Shown here: piece by piece, positions 1 through 11,680 of the stretch
How the letters are laid out: each line of letters opens with the position of its first letter
Numbering within the stretch: the stretch's first letter is position 1
Origin: Spongilla lacustris
Taxonomy: Eukaryota; Porifera; Demospongiae; Spongillida; Spongillidae
Direction of reading: 5' to 3'
Assembly (NCBI GenBank): GCA_949361645.1
Contig: OX442419.1
Span: forward strand, 2,689,028 to 2,753,027
DNA length: 64,000 nt
Notes under the pieces: model-generated
What the model saw: the letters and a program-made list of their open reading frames with translations, nothing else
Databases searched by the model: none
Told to the model about the DNA's origin: nothing
Translations under genes and position numbers: made by a program

Positions 1-1896
1 ACCATTGTCTGTTCTGTTGAAGAATGTGAATACATGTTCTTTGTGGGACATCGCACTCACGATGCAGGTTTGTGTTACTGTAACTGTTGGGATTAATAAC
101 TATTGAGTTAATAACTATTGGTATTACATGTACTTTCTTTTGTGTGAGTAGAAGTTGTCTGAAAGTGGAATGAAAGGAAGCCTTACACCTGGAGCCCAGC
201 AGGGAGGAAGTATAGAGTATGTTATTGGGCGTCAGTATTCTTATATCTATGTTAGTAATCTATCATCTGTGTTAGTTACGGTGTGGCATTAACTATTGGA
301 TATGTGCACTGTGTTGTTTAGAATGAGATCAACACAAGAGGTGAAGGGGTTAAAACATGTGGAGGGGTTAACATGTGCAATGGTTAACATGTGGAGGGGT
401 TAACATGTGCAATGGTTAACATGTGGAGGGGTTAACATGTATTGGGTTAATGTAGAGGGGTTGGTATGTATGGTGTAGAGGGTTAATGTGTACATTAATA
501 TTTATGTATGTGTATGGTGTGGAGGGGTTAACATGTTTGGTGTGGAGGGGTTGATGTGTATGGTGTGGAGGGGTTAACATGTGTTGGGTTAATGTAGAGG
601 GGTTAATGTGTATGGTGTGGAGGGGTTAACATGTTTGGTGTGGAGGGGTTAATGTGTATGGTGTGGAGGAGTTAACATGTATTGGGTTAATGTAGAGAGG
701 TTGGTGTGTATGGTGTGGAGGGGTTAACATGTTTGGTGTGGAGGGGTTAATGTGTATGGTGTGGAGGAGTTAACATGTATTGGGTTAATGTAGAGAGGTT
801 AATGTGTATGGTGTGGAGGGGTTAACATGTTTGGTGTGGAGGGGTTAATGTGTATGGTGTGGAGGGGTTAACATGTATTGGGTTAATGTAGAGAGGTTGG
901 TGTGTATGGTGTGGAGGGGTTAACATGTATTGGGTTAATGTAGAGAGGTTAATGTGTATGGTGTGGAGGGGTTAACATGTTTGGTGTGGAGGGGTTAATG
1001 TGTATGGTGTGGAGGGGTTAACATGTATTGGGTTAATGTAGAGAGGTTAATGTGTATGGTGTGGAGGGGTTAACATGTATTGGGTTAATGTAGAGAGGTT
1101 AATGTGTATGGTGTGGAGGGGTTAACATGTTTGGTGTGGAGGGGTTAATGTGTATGGTGTGGAGGGGTAAACATGTTTGGTGTGGAGGGGTTAATGTGTA
1201 TGGTGTGGAGGGGTTAATGTGTATGGTGTGGAGGGGTTGACATTGTATGTAGGGTTGCAGTATGTACAGTTGTGAAAGTGAGTGGCAATGGCTCTTGTCT
1301 GCAGCTGTTGTCCTGACAGGCTGTAGAGTACATTCACTTTCAATACATGTATATAAAGCTTATGTTTGATATGTCACATCTTCAAATGGTAATTGAAGAT
1401 TTTCCACCACCATACCACGCCATTTCTCGTAGATAAAATATTTACTTGTGCCTCTTAGTTGCCTTCTTGCTCAACGTACTCATCCATTGATGAGGTACTG
1501 CTGAACAAACCATATCCCCACTTGGCTTGTGCTACCCTTCCATTGAGAGTGAGACTCAGTTTGACCATGGTTGTTGACTTGAAAATCATACATGTGCTTA
1601 GTTCAGCTGTATAATGTAAATGTACCATCATCAGCAGCTGGGGGGGGGGGGGGTACTGAGAGGCAACATCATTAAACTCTTGAATAAACGTAATTGGACG
1701 AGCACAAAAACACTGGCCAAAGGGTTAAACAATACCGTTGGGTGGGCTTGCAAAAGGTTGGCGCTGGGGGGGGGGGGGGGGGGGTACTGAGAGGCAACAT
1801 CATTAAACTCTTGAATAAACGTAATTGGACGAGCACAAAAACACTGGCCAAAGGGTTAAACAATACCGTTGGGTGAGCTTGCAAAAGGTTGGCGCT

Positions 1897-1927
<31 letters not shown>

Positions 1928-2914
1928 ACTGAGAGGCAACATCATTAAACTCTTGAATAAACGTAATTGGACGAGCACAAAAACACTGGCCAAAGGGTTA
2001 AACAATACCGTTGGGTGAGCTTGCAAAAGGTTGGCTTAGCCATGTGGTGTGGTGCCAGTCTGTTGGGATATCCACAAGTGGATCAACTTTTGTACACACG
2101 ATTCATGATATCAGAACGAGCTATCTCTTTGCAACAGAGCACACTTGAGGGAGCCTAAAGCAACAGGATTCCTGTATGCATGTACAACCATTTGGAAATG
2201 ATTAGGAGGTTCTCCATTAAATTTAAATTAAAAAAAAAAAAAACGCATGCATTTTGAACGTTGTAAGTACAGCACAGCTAATTGAACGCATTGTGGTTAA
2301 TATAACCACACAGCCCCGCTGCCTTTTTAGTGGTGTGATGTGTGGAAAAGCTGAAAGTTATAAACTGTATTTGTTGTTTGGAAGATATAGCACGTCAGTG
2401 ATACATTTTCTGGGAAACTGTCTCACATGTGATTGAATGTTGGTGTGTGTTTATTAGGACTAATGGTATATTTGTTTATGTTGGCTAATGGAATATTGAT
2501 GTGGGCTAATGGTGTGTTTACATGTATGTGAACTACACTGTAATAATATATTTATGTGAGCTATAATGGTACATACATGTATGTATATTTATGTGGAGTA
2601 GGATATTGTTGTGGATTTATGGTATATTCTTGTGGACTAGTGGTACATTCTTGTTTCCCCCCTTTTGCAGCTTGTCCTTCCTGGGTCCGTATGGTGTGCG
2701 AGAATATACGGCTACTATCAGCCCCTCCCATTCTGCCTCCTTAGCCATCGGGGCCCTCCAGGTGTCCCCAGGCCTACCTGGAGCGGGGATCTCCCGGGCT
2801 GTGACGGTGACCATGGCCTGCGATGCTCGTGTGTTGGATTACGAGCTGGCCTGCCGATGGCTTGAGGAATTCAAAAGGATCCTCGAGTCGCCTTCGACGC
2901 AGGGGTTGCTATAG
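1..2914 (+). CDS. PDHX: PDHX-like (E3-binding protein / 2-oxoacid dehydrogenase E2 family), C-terminal exons; 5' part outside window
   Basis: Three exons carry the end of a 2-oxoacid dehydrogenase E2-fold acyltransferase domain. Exon a ends at 67 (phase 0, donor GTTTGT), exon b is 152-216 (phase 2, donor GTATGT) and the last exon is 2671-2914 after TTTTGCAG, ending in TAG. The joined reading runs from an equivalent of the family's VRNVE..IA segment, through a GGS(I/F) segment and LGPYGVREYTATISP (the family's NLGMFGIKEFTAVINPP), to VTVTMACDARVLDYELA. In catalytic E2 subunits this last motif reads DHR with the acetyltransferase histidine; here it is DAR. Loss of that histidine is typical of PDHX/E3BP, which anchors dihydrolipoamide dehydrogenase in the mitochondrial pyruvate dehydrogenase complex, so PDHX is preferred over DLAT. 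Lipoyl and binding domains would lie upstream of the window. The last intron (217-2670) is mostly tandem repeat. Confidence 0.72.
330..1240. repeat. Minisatellite in last intron of the PDHX-like gene
   Basis: About 900 bp of imperfect tandem copies of a 20-24 bp unit of the type GTGTGGAGGGGTTAACATGT / GTGTGGAGGGGTTAATGTGT. They are arranged in higher-order blocks with interspersed ATTGGGTTAATGTAGAGAGG variants. It lies wholly inside the intron 217-2670, so expansion should not change the protein. Confidence 0.9.
1637..2036. repeat. Three-copy tandem repeat with poly-G tracts
   Basis: A unit of roughly 125-140 bp is repeated three times. It begins with a poly-G tract of 11 to about 30 bases, then TACTGAGAGGCAACATCATT, and ends GGGTTAAACAATACCGTTGG. 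Copies are almost identical apart from G-tract length, so the duplication is recent. It is intronic to the PDHX-like gene. The open frames through it are repeat artefacts. G-tract lengths may be assembly-sensitive. Confidence 0.88.
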
Positions 2915-3159
2915 TGACCAGTCGGGTAGTGATTGGGGGGGGGGGGGGGGGGGCGTGCCCATGGTGACTGGTGTGCTTCATGCTGATCAAGAGAACGTTT
3001 TTTATATGATGTCCCATCTATGCTATGTGTATCCTTAAATATGTAGTCCTCAATGTTTTGTCAAAGCTACAAGGCTGTGTAATCTTTACGTCACGTCTTG
3101 TCTCATGTCAAAATTTTGTAAAGTTGTGCCCTAAATGGAAGTGTATCTAATTATGGTAA

Positions 3160-3246
3160 CCACACCCCCTGTGTGCTATAAGAATCACGTGCCACACCCC
3201 CTGTGTGCTATAAGGATCACGTGCCACACCCCCTGTGTGCTATAAG
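3160..3246. repeat. 32-bp direct repeat, about 2.7 copies
   Basis: A unit containing CACACCCCCTGTGTGCTATA followed by AGAATCACGTG recurs at 3160, 3192 and 3224. It lies about 250 bp downstream of the PDHX-like stop codon, perhaps in or just past its 3' UTR. Each complete unit carries a CACGTG E-box-like hexamer; no function is claimed. Confidence 0.8.
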
Positions 3247-4339
3247 TCCATTTAGATCTGTATTAATATAATATTTGAGTATAAAGGCCATTGATACACA
3301 TCACATGATGACATATGTCTATGCTGGAGATTTCGAATCGTCTGCTATTCTGTCTACGATCTGTGGTGTGAGAAAGGAGGGGGGAGAAGGAAGATGGAAG
3401 GCAAGGTCAATGTAGTATGAAACACAACACACCTATCCCCACCTGCCTCCCACACACACCCATGCCTGCCCCCCACACACCTATGCTGGCCCACACACAT
3501 ATGCCTGCCCCCCACACACAACTATGTCTGCCCCACACAAACCCACACCTTATACCTGCCACAATGGTCCATGCCTTAACTGTCTCAAACACTAACCAAT
3601 GGCAAAGACCTCATTAATGAGGTTATCTGACTATTTAGAGTAAGCAAACCGTAAAAGCATAAGTAGTCATACTGCTGTTCAGTTAATGATCATACAATTC
3701 ACTACATTGTGTTGATAGGGCCTTGGGTATGCACATTAATATTTGGCACCTTTTACCTGTATACAACCTAAAGGTACATACATGTACATGGAAGCCATGC
3801 ATATTTCATTATGTGAGTAGAGGAAGAGCATTTGTGCTGACAATGAAAGGATTCATGCAGTGACTTTTAATATGCAATGCTCTGGTTTGGTAGCATCAAG
3901 TCTGATTGAATTAGCGCCTGCATGTAGAAGTGATTTGAGCCACTCCCATCCACACGCCCACATACCACCAACGAGGGGGGACCTTTCCTTCCCTCCTAAG
4001 TAGTTGGCCATTTTGTATATATGGGGGCTCGTGTGCCTCGCATGCATCGAAATAGCGTGTTTACTAATTCAAAATAACTAACGATCTCCAGATAACATCA
4101 TAGGCTCTGTCCCCAAAGTCCAGATGGACTGGCCTCACAAACCGGTTAGACCAGCGGGCTGCTTGGCTCCTCACTCTTTGTGTTTGGGCCCCTTCCTAAC
4201 ATTAGCCATGTACATGTACATGTACATTGTATATGAAAACAGGTTTTTGGTTAGGAGAAGTGCTTTCTCATACAGTGAAGTGGGTGAGTGCACCAGCACA
4301 GCACAATGCTATCACAGCATTGGAGAGTTCAAGATGTGG
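3247..4339. other. Intergenic, no gene seen
   Basis: This lies between the convergent PDHX-like and GOLT1-like genes. It contains a C/A-rich tract at 3420-3560 with repeated CCTGCCCCCCACACACCTATG-like pieces. The short open frames on both strands have repeat-like composition and no recognisable domain. A final small exon of the GOLT1-like gene was looked for here and not found. Confidence 0.6.
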
Positions 4340-4405
4340 ACATACTCACGTGGAGCCCCATACCATGAACGAACGTTCATGGTATGGGGCTCCACGTGAG
4401 TATGT
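4340..4405. repeat. Near-perfect palindrome, 32-bp arms, 2-nt centre
   Basis: The left arm 4340-4371 is the exact reverse complement of 4374-4405, separated only by AA. The arms begin ACATACTCACGTGGAGCCCC. It is followed after three bases by a second, unrelated palindrome. Confidence 0.93.
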
Positions 4406-4408
4406 ATA

Positions 4409-4454
4409 TAGGAGTGTGGCCTGCTTATAACGTTATAAGCAGGCCACACTCCTA
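4409..4454. repeat. Perfect 46-bp palindrome
   Basis: The sequence is its own reverse complement, centred on the CG in TTATAACGTTATAA at 4426-4437, with arms reading TAGGAGTGTGGCCTGC. It directly follows the palindrome at 4340-4405. Confidence 0.93.
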
Positions 4455-4480
4455 CATGTACATCTACATGTGTTATAATG

Positions 4481-5043
4481 TTGGGTGGTGACATGGTTAT
4501 GTGTACGTGTGTGTGTTGGGTGGTGACATGGTTATGTGTGTGTGTTGGGTGGTGACATGGTTATGTGTCTGTGTTGGGTAGTGACATGGCTATGTGTGTG
4601 TGTTGGGTGGTGACATGGTTATGTGTGTGTGTTGGGTGGTGACATGGTTATGTGTGTGTGTTGGGTGGTGACATGGTTATGTGTGTGTGTTGGGTGGTGA
4701 CATGGTTATGTGTGTGTGTTGGGTGGTGACATGGTTATGTGTGTGTGTTGGGTGGTGACATGGTTATGTGTGTGTGTTGGGTGGTGACATGGTTATGTGT
4801 GTGTGTTGGGTGGTGACGTGGTTATGTGTGTGTGTTGGGTGGTGACATGGTTATGTGTGTGTGTTGGGTGGTGACATGGTTATGTGTGTGTGTTGGGTGG
4901 TGACATGGTTATGTGTGTGTGTTGCATGGTGACATGGTTATGTGTGTGTGTTGGGTGGTGACATGGTTATGTGTGTGTGTTGGGTGGTGACATGGTTATG
5001 TGTGTGTGTTGCATGGTGACATGGTTATCTGTGTGTGTTGGGT
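4481..5043. repeat. 29-bp minisatellite, about 19 copies
   Basis: The unit TTGGGTGGTGACATGGTTAT followed by GTGTGTGTG repeats with a 29-bp period and few variants (GTGACGTGG once, TTGCATGGTG twice). It sits immediately downstream of the last recognisable exon of the GOLT1-like gene. It lies either in that gene's last intron or just past its 3' end. Confidence 0.92.
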
Positions 5044-5049
5044 GCATAA

Positions 5050-6080
5050 CTATAAGCACACACATCTCACCATCTTGATCCCAGGGAGGTTGAGGACATG
5101 ACCAATCACTGGAGCTCGTCTTAGGAACAGCACAACATGAGGGAGGAGTCCACTGGAAGGAGGGAGAGGAGGGGAGAAGAGGGAGAGGAGGGAGAGAAGA
5201 GGGAGAAGAGGGGAGGAGGGGAATGAGGGATGGTGGGAGATGTTGGTAGGAAGTTCTGGCACAGGTGATGCTATAATCTAACTGATCTCCATGGTTACTA
5301 TCTGCACTGGCCCATAAGGGGTCCACCAGTTAAGTAATTCTGGCACACGTCGCTCTCCTTACCACCACACCGACTCACCCAAACAGCAGGAATGCTCCAT
5401 ACATCTCGAGTACCATGCCCACCAGAGGCCAGCCCACCAGGACCACTGCAATCCCTCCGAAGAAGAACAGCGCTCCCTTTACCTTGTGCGCCTGAAAGAA
5501 GAACTGGTAGGTCCTCTGAGGGCCTATGATGCAGCCAATGCCGGCCACGAACATGAGCTGTGTGAGGAGCATCACATGACATCACGTGATAAGTCATCTA
5601 ACATTATATAAGAAGTCAGCTGACATCACATGGTCATCACCTGACACCACATGGTACATGTAAGTCATCGGACATCATTTGCAACTCAAATAAAGTACCC
5701 ATCTACCCAGAACCACGGGCACATAAATACCACTGCATAGGTATGCAGTACTGCCGGTCCCATTAAATGCAAGGCTGGGGCGCCCTTCCCTTCGTTCCTT
5801 GGCCATTCGAAAGAGCAGTCTGAGGATCAGACATAAGGTTGCACTTACATTGCCCATGGCTAGCAGCGCCTTGTCAAAGATGAGGAGCACCCCAAGCGTC
5901 AGGAAGCCTAGTCCGAACAAGACCAAACCCAAACCTATTTCTGTGTGCGTGTGCAGGTGTGTGACGTGTGTGTGTATGTGGTTTGTATGTAGCGTGTCCG
6001 TGCATGTGTGAAAGATAGGGAGAGTACATGCGCTACGTGGGCCACTTACTCTGCATGTCTGACAGCCCTATGGATATCAT
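5050..6080 (-). CDS. GOLT1: GOT1 / GOLT1-like vesicle transport protein
   Basis: Four exons on the minus strand give a small tetraspan protein like human GOLT1A/B and yeast Got1, Golgi/ER membrane proteins of ER-Golgi transport. Exon 1 (6080-6050) encodes MISIGLSDMQ. Exon 2 (5940-5849) encodes the first membrane segment and FDKALLAMGN. Exon 3 (5557-5379) encodes LMFVAGIGCIIG, a QRTYQFFFQAHKVKGALFFF region and GWPLVGMVLEMYGAFLLF. Exon 4 (from 5152) encodes RRAPVIGHVLNLPGIKM. All junctions have GT..AG and compatible phases. Reading to 5071 gives 128 codons; the family is about 138 residues. A GTGAGA at 5070 could splice to a missing last exon, or the frame can read six more codons to a TAG at 5050. 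The true C-terminus is therefore unsettled. A small inverted-repeat element lies about 80 bp upstream of the start. Confidence 0.88.
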
Positions 6081-6160
6081 CTTCGAGCGGTAAGGAGTCC
6101 TCTTCCCCAGACGGGTATTATATGTGTGCTATTATGACGTAACATAATGTTGGGTTCACA

Positions 6161-6680
6161 CATTATCCACAGGGACTGGGAACGAGGTGCGTTCCGACAT
6201 ATAGATATAATTATTATCTCAGATTATACGTGCTTCAGACAATTTCTGAAAGGAACTAGAGAGCGGCATTAGATAACTAGTCATTCGCTAAAAATCTTTC
6301 TTGCTCCGTACGTAATAGTAGGTTGCAGTATAGCCAGTATAGCTATATAAAACACGCCAAGAAACTTATACAGAACTCTCAACGTTCCATATACGTGCTT
6401 ATACATATATATATATATATATAATTATAATTATAATATAATATTATAATTATATATATACCGTCAACAATACTTGCTTAATCAACCTCAACTTCATGAA
6501 TGGCCCAGGGTCAGCCTTGTGACAGGTTACCGACACTCCATAGTTGCACTGAGGACCTTAGGACTGGCCGGCTTCCCTGACAGTAGCAATAAGAACGTGT
6601 TTTTCAATGCTTGAACGCCATCCGCCACCACTGAATCAGCATTGGAATGCACCTCGTTCCCAATCACTGTGGATATTATC
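6161..6680. mobile_element. MITE-like inverted-repeat element upstream of GOLT1-like gene
   Basis: Terminal inverted repeats of about 35 bp: the left end (6161-6197) contains CTGGGAACGAGGTGCGTTCC. The right end (6644-6680), read on the minus strand, contains ATTGGGAACGAGGTGCATTC. The interior is AT-rich with an extended TATAATTATAA palindrome (6400-6465). No coding capacity. It starts 81 bp upstream of the GOLT1-like ATG, so it may overlap that gene's promoter. A related core (GCGAACGAGGTACATTCC) occurs at 44674 within the hAT-like element. Confidence 0.65.
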
Positions 6681-8350
6681 TATACCTCCTGCAAAAGTTT
6701 TTTCAGTGGCCATTCCATGTGCATATATAGCTAAGTACAGTGGACCATGTGCATAGCTATAAGTACAGTGGACCATGTACATATATCTCTCAACCCTAAA
6801 ATCACACAGCATATCACAACATCCCAACCACACCACAACACCACAACATGCATGCAGCAATTGCACCTCTACTTACTGATAAAAGCCATCTGAATGGATG
6901 GTCTCCCACATGTACATGTACATGTCTACAGTATAGATCTACATATCACTAAACCAACACAGCACCATGGAACTGAGGTGGGGTGGGAATGAAAGAATTG
7001 CAAGGTGCCCAGTCCTCATGCAGCCTCTACACACACGTGTACACACACACACACATCAGTTATAGTTACATCCATTTTGATCAGCTAGCTATTCTTTAGT
7101 CTTAAACCTGCTTGAGTATAATGTGGTTCCTTTTATCAGTATATATTTATTATTAAATGGAGTATGTTTATTTGTGCAAATATTTTTTGTGTGTGTATGT
7201 AGGGTGTGTGTGTGTGTGTGTGTGTGTGGGTGTGTATGTGTGTGTGTGTGTGTAGCTTTGCATACATGACATGCGCCCTCTAGTTGGGTGTAGCGCGCAG
7301 TGGCGGTAGGCCAGGTCGGGTACCAAACCCATGCAACGGGGATTGCAGAATGCAGCAAACTTACTATTGCCGCCTAAACGTACAATATATAGGAACAGAT
7401 ATGTCTACACTGGGGACACTAATTCAGGGGGTTAGAGATCCCAGTCAACAGGAACGGCTATGGCTGTCACCACGCGTTCCTGGCCCAAGAGGGAGGCCTT
7501 GACATAGGAGCCGATTATCAGAAGCAGCAGAAATCAGGAGTAAGACCAATTCCCCTGCCTGAAGTGACAGATAATTCAAAAGAGGTCTGGGACCTGGGCT
7601 CAGCATTGGATGACACTGTCTTGGAAGGTGGAAAGAGGGTAAAACCTTACCTCACCAGAAGGCTGGGGTGTGAAGGGAGAAAGAGTCATGTGAAGGAGGC
7701 AGAAGCAGATATCGCTGATGGTTTGGGGGCTCTTCAGAGGACGGATCCCACTTTGGACGTGCTGACAAGGGAGAGAGTGATGGCCGAGTGGGCTTTGTGT
7801 GGAAAGAGGGGTTATTTTTAACCCAACCCAACTGCTGCAGCTCAAAACAGCACCCACAATCTCCACAACACATGCATGTCATGCAGCTGGATACACACAT
7901 GGCACTGAGAAGGTGTTTCATTCTGATTCCACAATTGCGCCAGCTTCTACAATTGGGGTCAGGGGCAGGGTTGCAACTGTCCTAAAATTTTCAGTTAGAT
8001 CTAATCAAATGGCAAAGACTATCATTGCAGCAATAGATCAAATGAACAGTAGACAAAAAGCACTCCATCAATTAAACACATAAATCAGTATACATATAAA
8101 ATATCCAAAGATTGCCAAACATTCCAAAATGATGTGCTTACAAAGCAAAATCGCACAGTTAATGAAGTCATTCATATCCATGTGTGCCAGTAAGAAATTA
8201 CAACTTACAAGGTTTATCATTCATATTTTTAGACTGGCGTAACATTACCTCATATCTAATTTGCGATCACCTGCCAGTGGGGGGCAAAGCATGCAAGTAC
8301 AATATACCCCATGCATTCAATCACATTTCTGAACCTATAATGTATTTGAT
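6681..8350. other. Intergenic, no supported gene
   Basis: Holds two copies of a ~30-bp unit ending AAGTACAGTGGACCATGT at 6725-6785 and a (GT)n tract at 7199-7254. An open frame at 7567-7821 has no recognisable domain. The part from about 7430 to 8080 may be an old transposon remnant, but nothing in it could be named. Confidence 0.5.
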
Positions 8351-8352
8351 AT

Positions 8353-10918
8353 TTGTGGTCAAGCTTATGCTGGAGCTGCAGTCATGTCATCAGATATACA
8401 TTGCTCCTTTGGCTATGTACACACCTTGTTTTCAAACTACCTCACTTCTTGCACCTGGTTGTGGACTGCAAGTAGTAAGGAATCTCATTAGGATAATAAA
8501 TGAAGTGCATCTATTTTAGCACAAGTGACATCCCCACTTATCACACCAAATGTCCAGAACTGTGTAAGACTAGATGGCATATGTTTTTTTCTCTGCACAA
8601 TAAAGTCACCCAAAGGTATGTCATATGTAGATAGCCCTTACTACCTGGCGTGATAGTTACATGTGCACCAGTACTGGTTGCGTATAGATACATAGCTCTG
8701 CTTCTGATTATTATAACAGCTTGTTTGGCATGCCTCGTGCTACATGTATTAACTTTGAGGCTCCCAATTACATGCACAAATACTCTGGTGAAGAGGAATG
8801 ATTTTGTGATTGGTCAGCTGGTATCAGAAACATTTGTTTATGTAAGCTGGCTCCATTTTTCATTTTGTTTGTAAACAAATCATTTGGAAAGTTCAGCAAG
8901 TTTGTTATCTTTGGATATTGTTTGTTAAAGTATATGGAAAATAAGATTTATAATTATATGTTTTTTTTTTTTGGTGCATGCGGTCTACTGTTCACATGAT
9001 ATACATTTGATTAGGTTATTAACCATGGACAAAAGGGTGGTTGCAACCCCGCCCACAACCCAAACCCGGTCCCTTTTGCTATGGGTATGAAACTCATGAG
9101 ACTTGCCTGCAAGATAGCTCCATGTATAGGGAATTTTGGGTGCTGCATTGAGTAGCTGCTTTAGTTTAAAAAAAATGAATATAAGCTGTCGGTTTCCTAG
9201 CAACGTTGTGTGGGTGTTAGTGATACTCTTCATGATAAATAAAGCCAGAAGATGACACAGAATTTGAACCAGTAACGTCACCATGACAGCCATTCATTGT
9301 AAGTCAGATTCTAAATTAGTACTTCACTCATGCAACAGTTACAGTACGTCACTGTATAAGCAGAGGACGTAAGCAAAGATCTCTACGGCTAGGACTTAGA
9401 GAAGCTTGTCTGCAGCCTACACTGCTGGTCGACAGAGGTGAAATCACAAAAACATTAATACTGTCGAACTTAATTGCAAAGGATTTACATGTTTCTTTCA
9501 TATGCGCGCTATCCGCCCGCGGAGCGAAAAAGTTCTCACTTCAAGGACAAAACAATGAGGTCAAAACGGTTTAGGCACGATACATAGCTTGTGTATACTT
9601 GAAAGAGCTAAAAGTAATATGTGCCGACGTAAAGTTCAAAATAACAAAAAAACATTGACATTCTATTTTTGTGAAGACGTCTCTCCTACAGTAACTGTTG
9701 TAGAAGATAAAATGCCATGAGACGCCGCAAGTTAATTGTGCATAGGTAAAACAAGATTTTTATAATTAAGGATTGCTCTGTGTACGGCCCTAGTGAATAA
9801 TAAACATTGCTTGAGGACCAAATTATTGCACTAGCTTTTAAAAATAATGTGCATCCTAGCAAACGTAATGATACTATATATTCCAACCCCTACGAAGCCA
9901 AAAATATATATCAAATGTCGTAAAACTACGTAACAACTCGTAACAAAGTTTGATGACTCGACATTCAGTCGCCGATACACCAATTGCAAGTGGATTTGTT
10001 CGAACAGCTTTTCTTGAAGGTGCGCAACTTGGACTTGAGTGGAGAGTATTCATTTCATTTATACATCAGCCCGTACAGTTGAATCACTGCCGGTAACATT
10101 TTATAGCATGCAGCTTAATAGTGCGTGTGTGATTTATTTACCGACTCTTAAGTTCCTTGCTATGTTATTTTGACTCTTGGAATATATACGTACCCATATT
10201 TGATTGTCCTTATTTTATCGTATGTTAATTCCAAAAAAGCAAATGCCTGCATGAATCTTAAAGCAGTTGCAACATGTGCGCGCTGAGGCGTGCATGAGTG
10301 GCCATCAATGTCACATCCACGAGTAGAAGGTGATAGTGCCGCGTGTCAAATGTTATGTCCATATATATGGGCACAAGAAAAGATCACTCAATATCATGCA
10401 TGATCGGGCATGTTCTGGCTTACCATGACTTGCGTACATGCAGGCGCCTAAGGGACGTTACTGTGTTGTTTCAGAGACCTGTTTACGCGGAGGATATGTG
10501 TGAAACAGAATACATGTATGTGTGAAACAGAACTGAAAAATACATTATCAGTAATGTTATGTGTATAGGGTGTGTGAACACGGAAAAAAAAATAGATGTA
10601 CATGTGCATGGGTGTGTACCTGGTAATGCAACACTTGGTGAGTTGCTGCCCGCGACCGGAGTATACGATGAGTTCAATCAGCCCGCATATGAATTATAGC
10701 ATTTGTTAGGTAGGTTAGGTCTGAAAAATCAGATACCTCGCACTCTCCAGTCTCTCCTTTAAACGTTTATGCTTAATAACAGCTTCAAAGTACTCGTGGA
10801 TCTACAGCGCTTTTTTTCAGTAAATGTATAAGAGCATTGATATCGAACGTATCATTTCTGACTCTGTCTTCATCTTCCTTTTAAGACATATTTCACCAAA
10901 GCGATTTGGGTTTATGTA
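8353..10918. repeat. Segmental duplicate (copy 1) of 19771-23178
   Basis: Collinear with 19771-23178 over about 2.5 kb. Shared markers include the AAGCTTATGCTGGAGCTGCA block (8360 / 19779), CTTCATGATAAATAAAGCCA (9228 / 20579), AGCTTTTCTTGAAGGTGCGC (10007 / 21330) and CTCGCACTCTCCAGTCTCTC (10737 / 22995). It forms the upstream part of the 7TM duplication unit. No intact gene was seen. The second copy differs by the 832-bp element at 21703-22534 and smaller indels. Confidence 0.82.
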
Positions 10919-11680
10919 TGATCAATTAGAATCAGGTACATTGCAAAAATGAAGATTTCAATTTTTAATAACTCATAAATGGAACAGTTTAAACAACATA
11001 CACACCCTACAAATGGTCATTGTATCTTGATTTCGTGGTTTAAATACATTAACAAATTCTGCAAGTTGAAATTATTGATATCTTTTGAATTTCTTGATTT
11101 TATTGAATTAAATATTCTAGTTTGTTTGCATCAGCATTTCAGCCTGGGTTGTTAGAGAAATTTGCAATAATTAACTGTCTGTTGGAAAGAACATCACAGC
11201 AGATGGTTGTAGAATGAACATCACAGCAGTTTTTTTGTTGATTTTATTCAATTAAAAATATTAAATGAATATTCTAGTTTGTTTGCATCAATTGTATATA
11301 ATCTAATGTGTCTTCTTTCTTAGCTGTTTTTTGGTGGTGCACTAGCATCAAAGCTCTGTTCTTGGCCCTTTCTGTTGTTTATCAATGATCTGCCAGGCTG
11401 TCATGGTGATTGCAATCTTACTGCGTTTTCCAATTATTTGGTTTACTCGGTGGCAACTACAAGTTGCATTCAATAAATGTAATACTATTTCCTTTGAGAA
11501 ATCTACTGATTATTCTCGATGTGGCAGTGTCTTGGATGCCTGATTAGGAACAGGCTCTCTCCCAGACTCTGTAGTATATATATATATCTGATAATTATTA
11601 TATATATATTATTATAACATTATAATTATTATATATAATTTATTATAACATTATAATTATTATATATAATTTATTATAAT

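Noticed and set aside
330..1240. Regularly spaced repeats resembling a CRISPR array
   Set aside because: Units are degenerate and contiguous without unique spacers, in an intron of an animal gene; this is a minisatellite.
1672..2158. Short frames repeated three times around 1.7-2.1 kb
   Set aside because: Identical because they lie in the three-copy tandem repeat; interrupted by poly-G tracts and inside an intron.
2617..3038. Alternative frames overlapping the last PDHX-like exon
   Set aside because: Shadow frames; only the frame with the E2-fold motifs is consistent with the upstream exons.
7564..7866. Overlapping open frames of 85-90 codons on both strands
   Set aside because: No recognised domain on either strand and no splice or promoter context; possibly transposon debris but not nameable.
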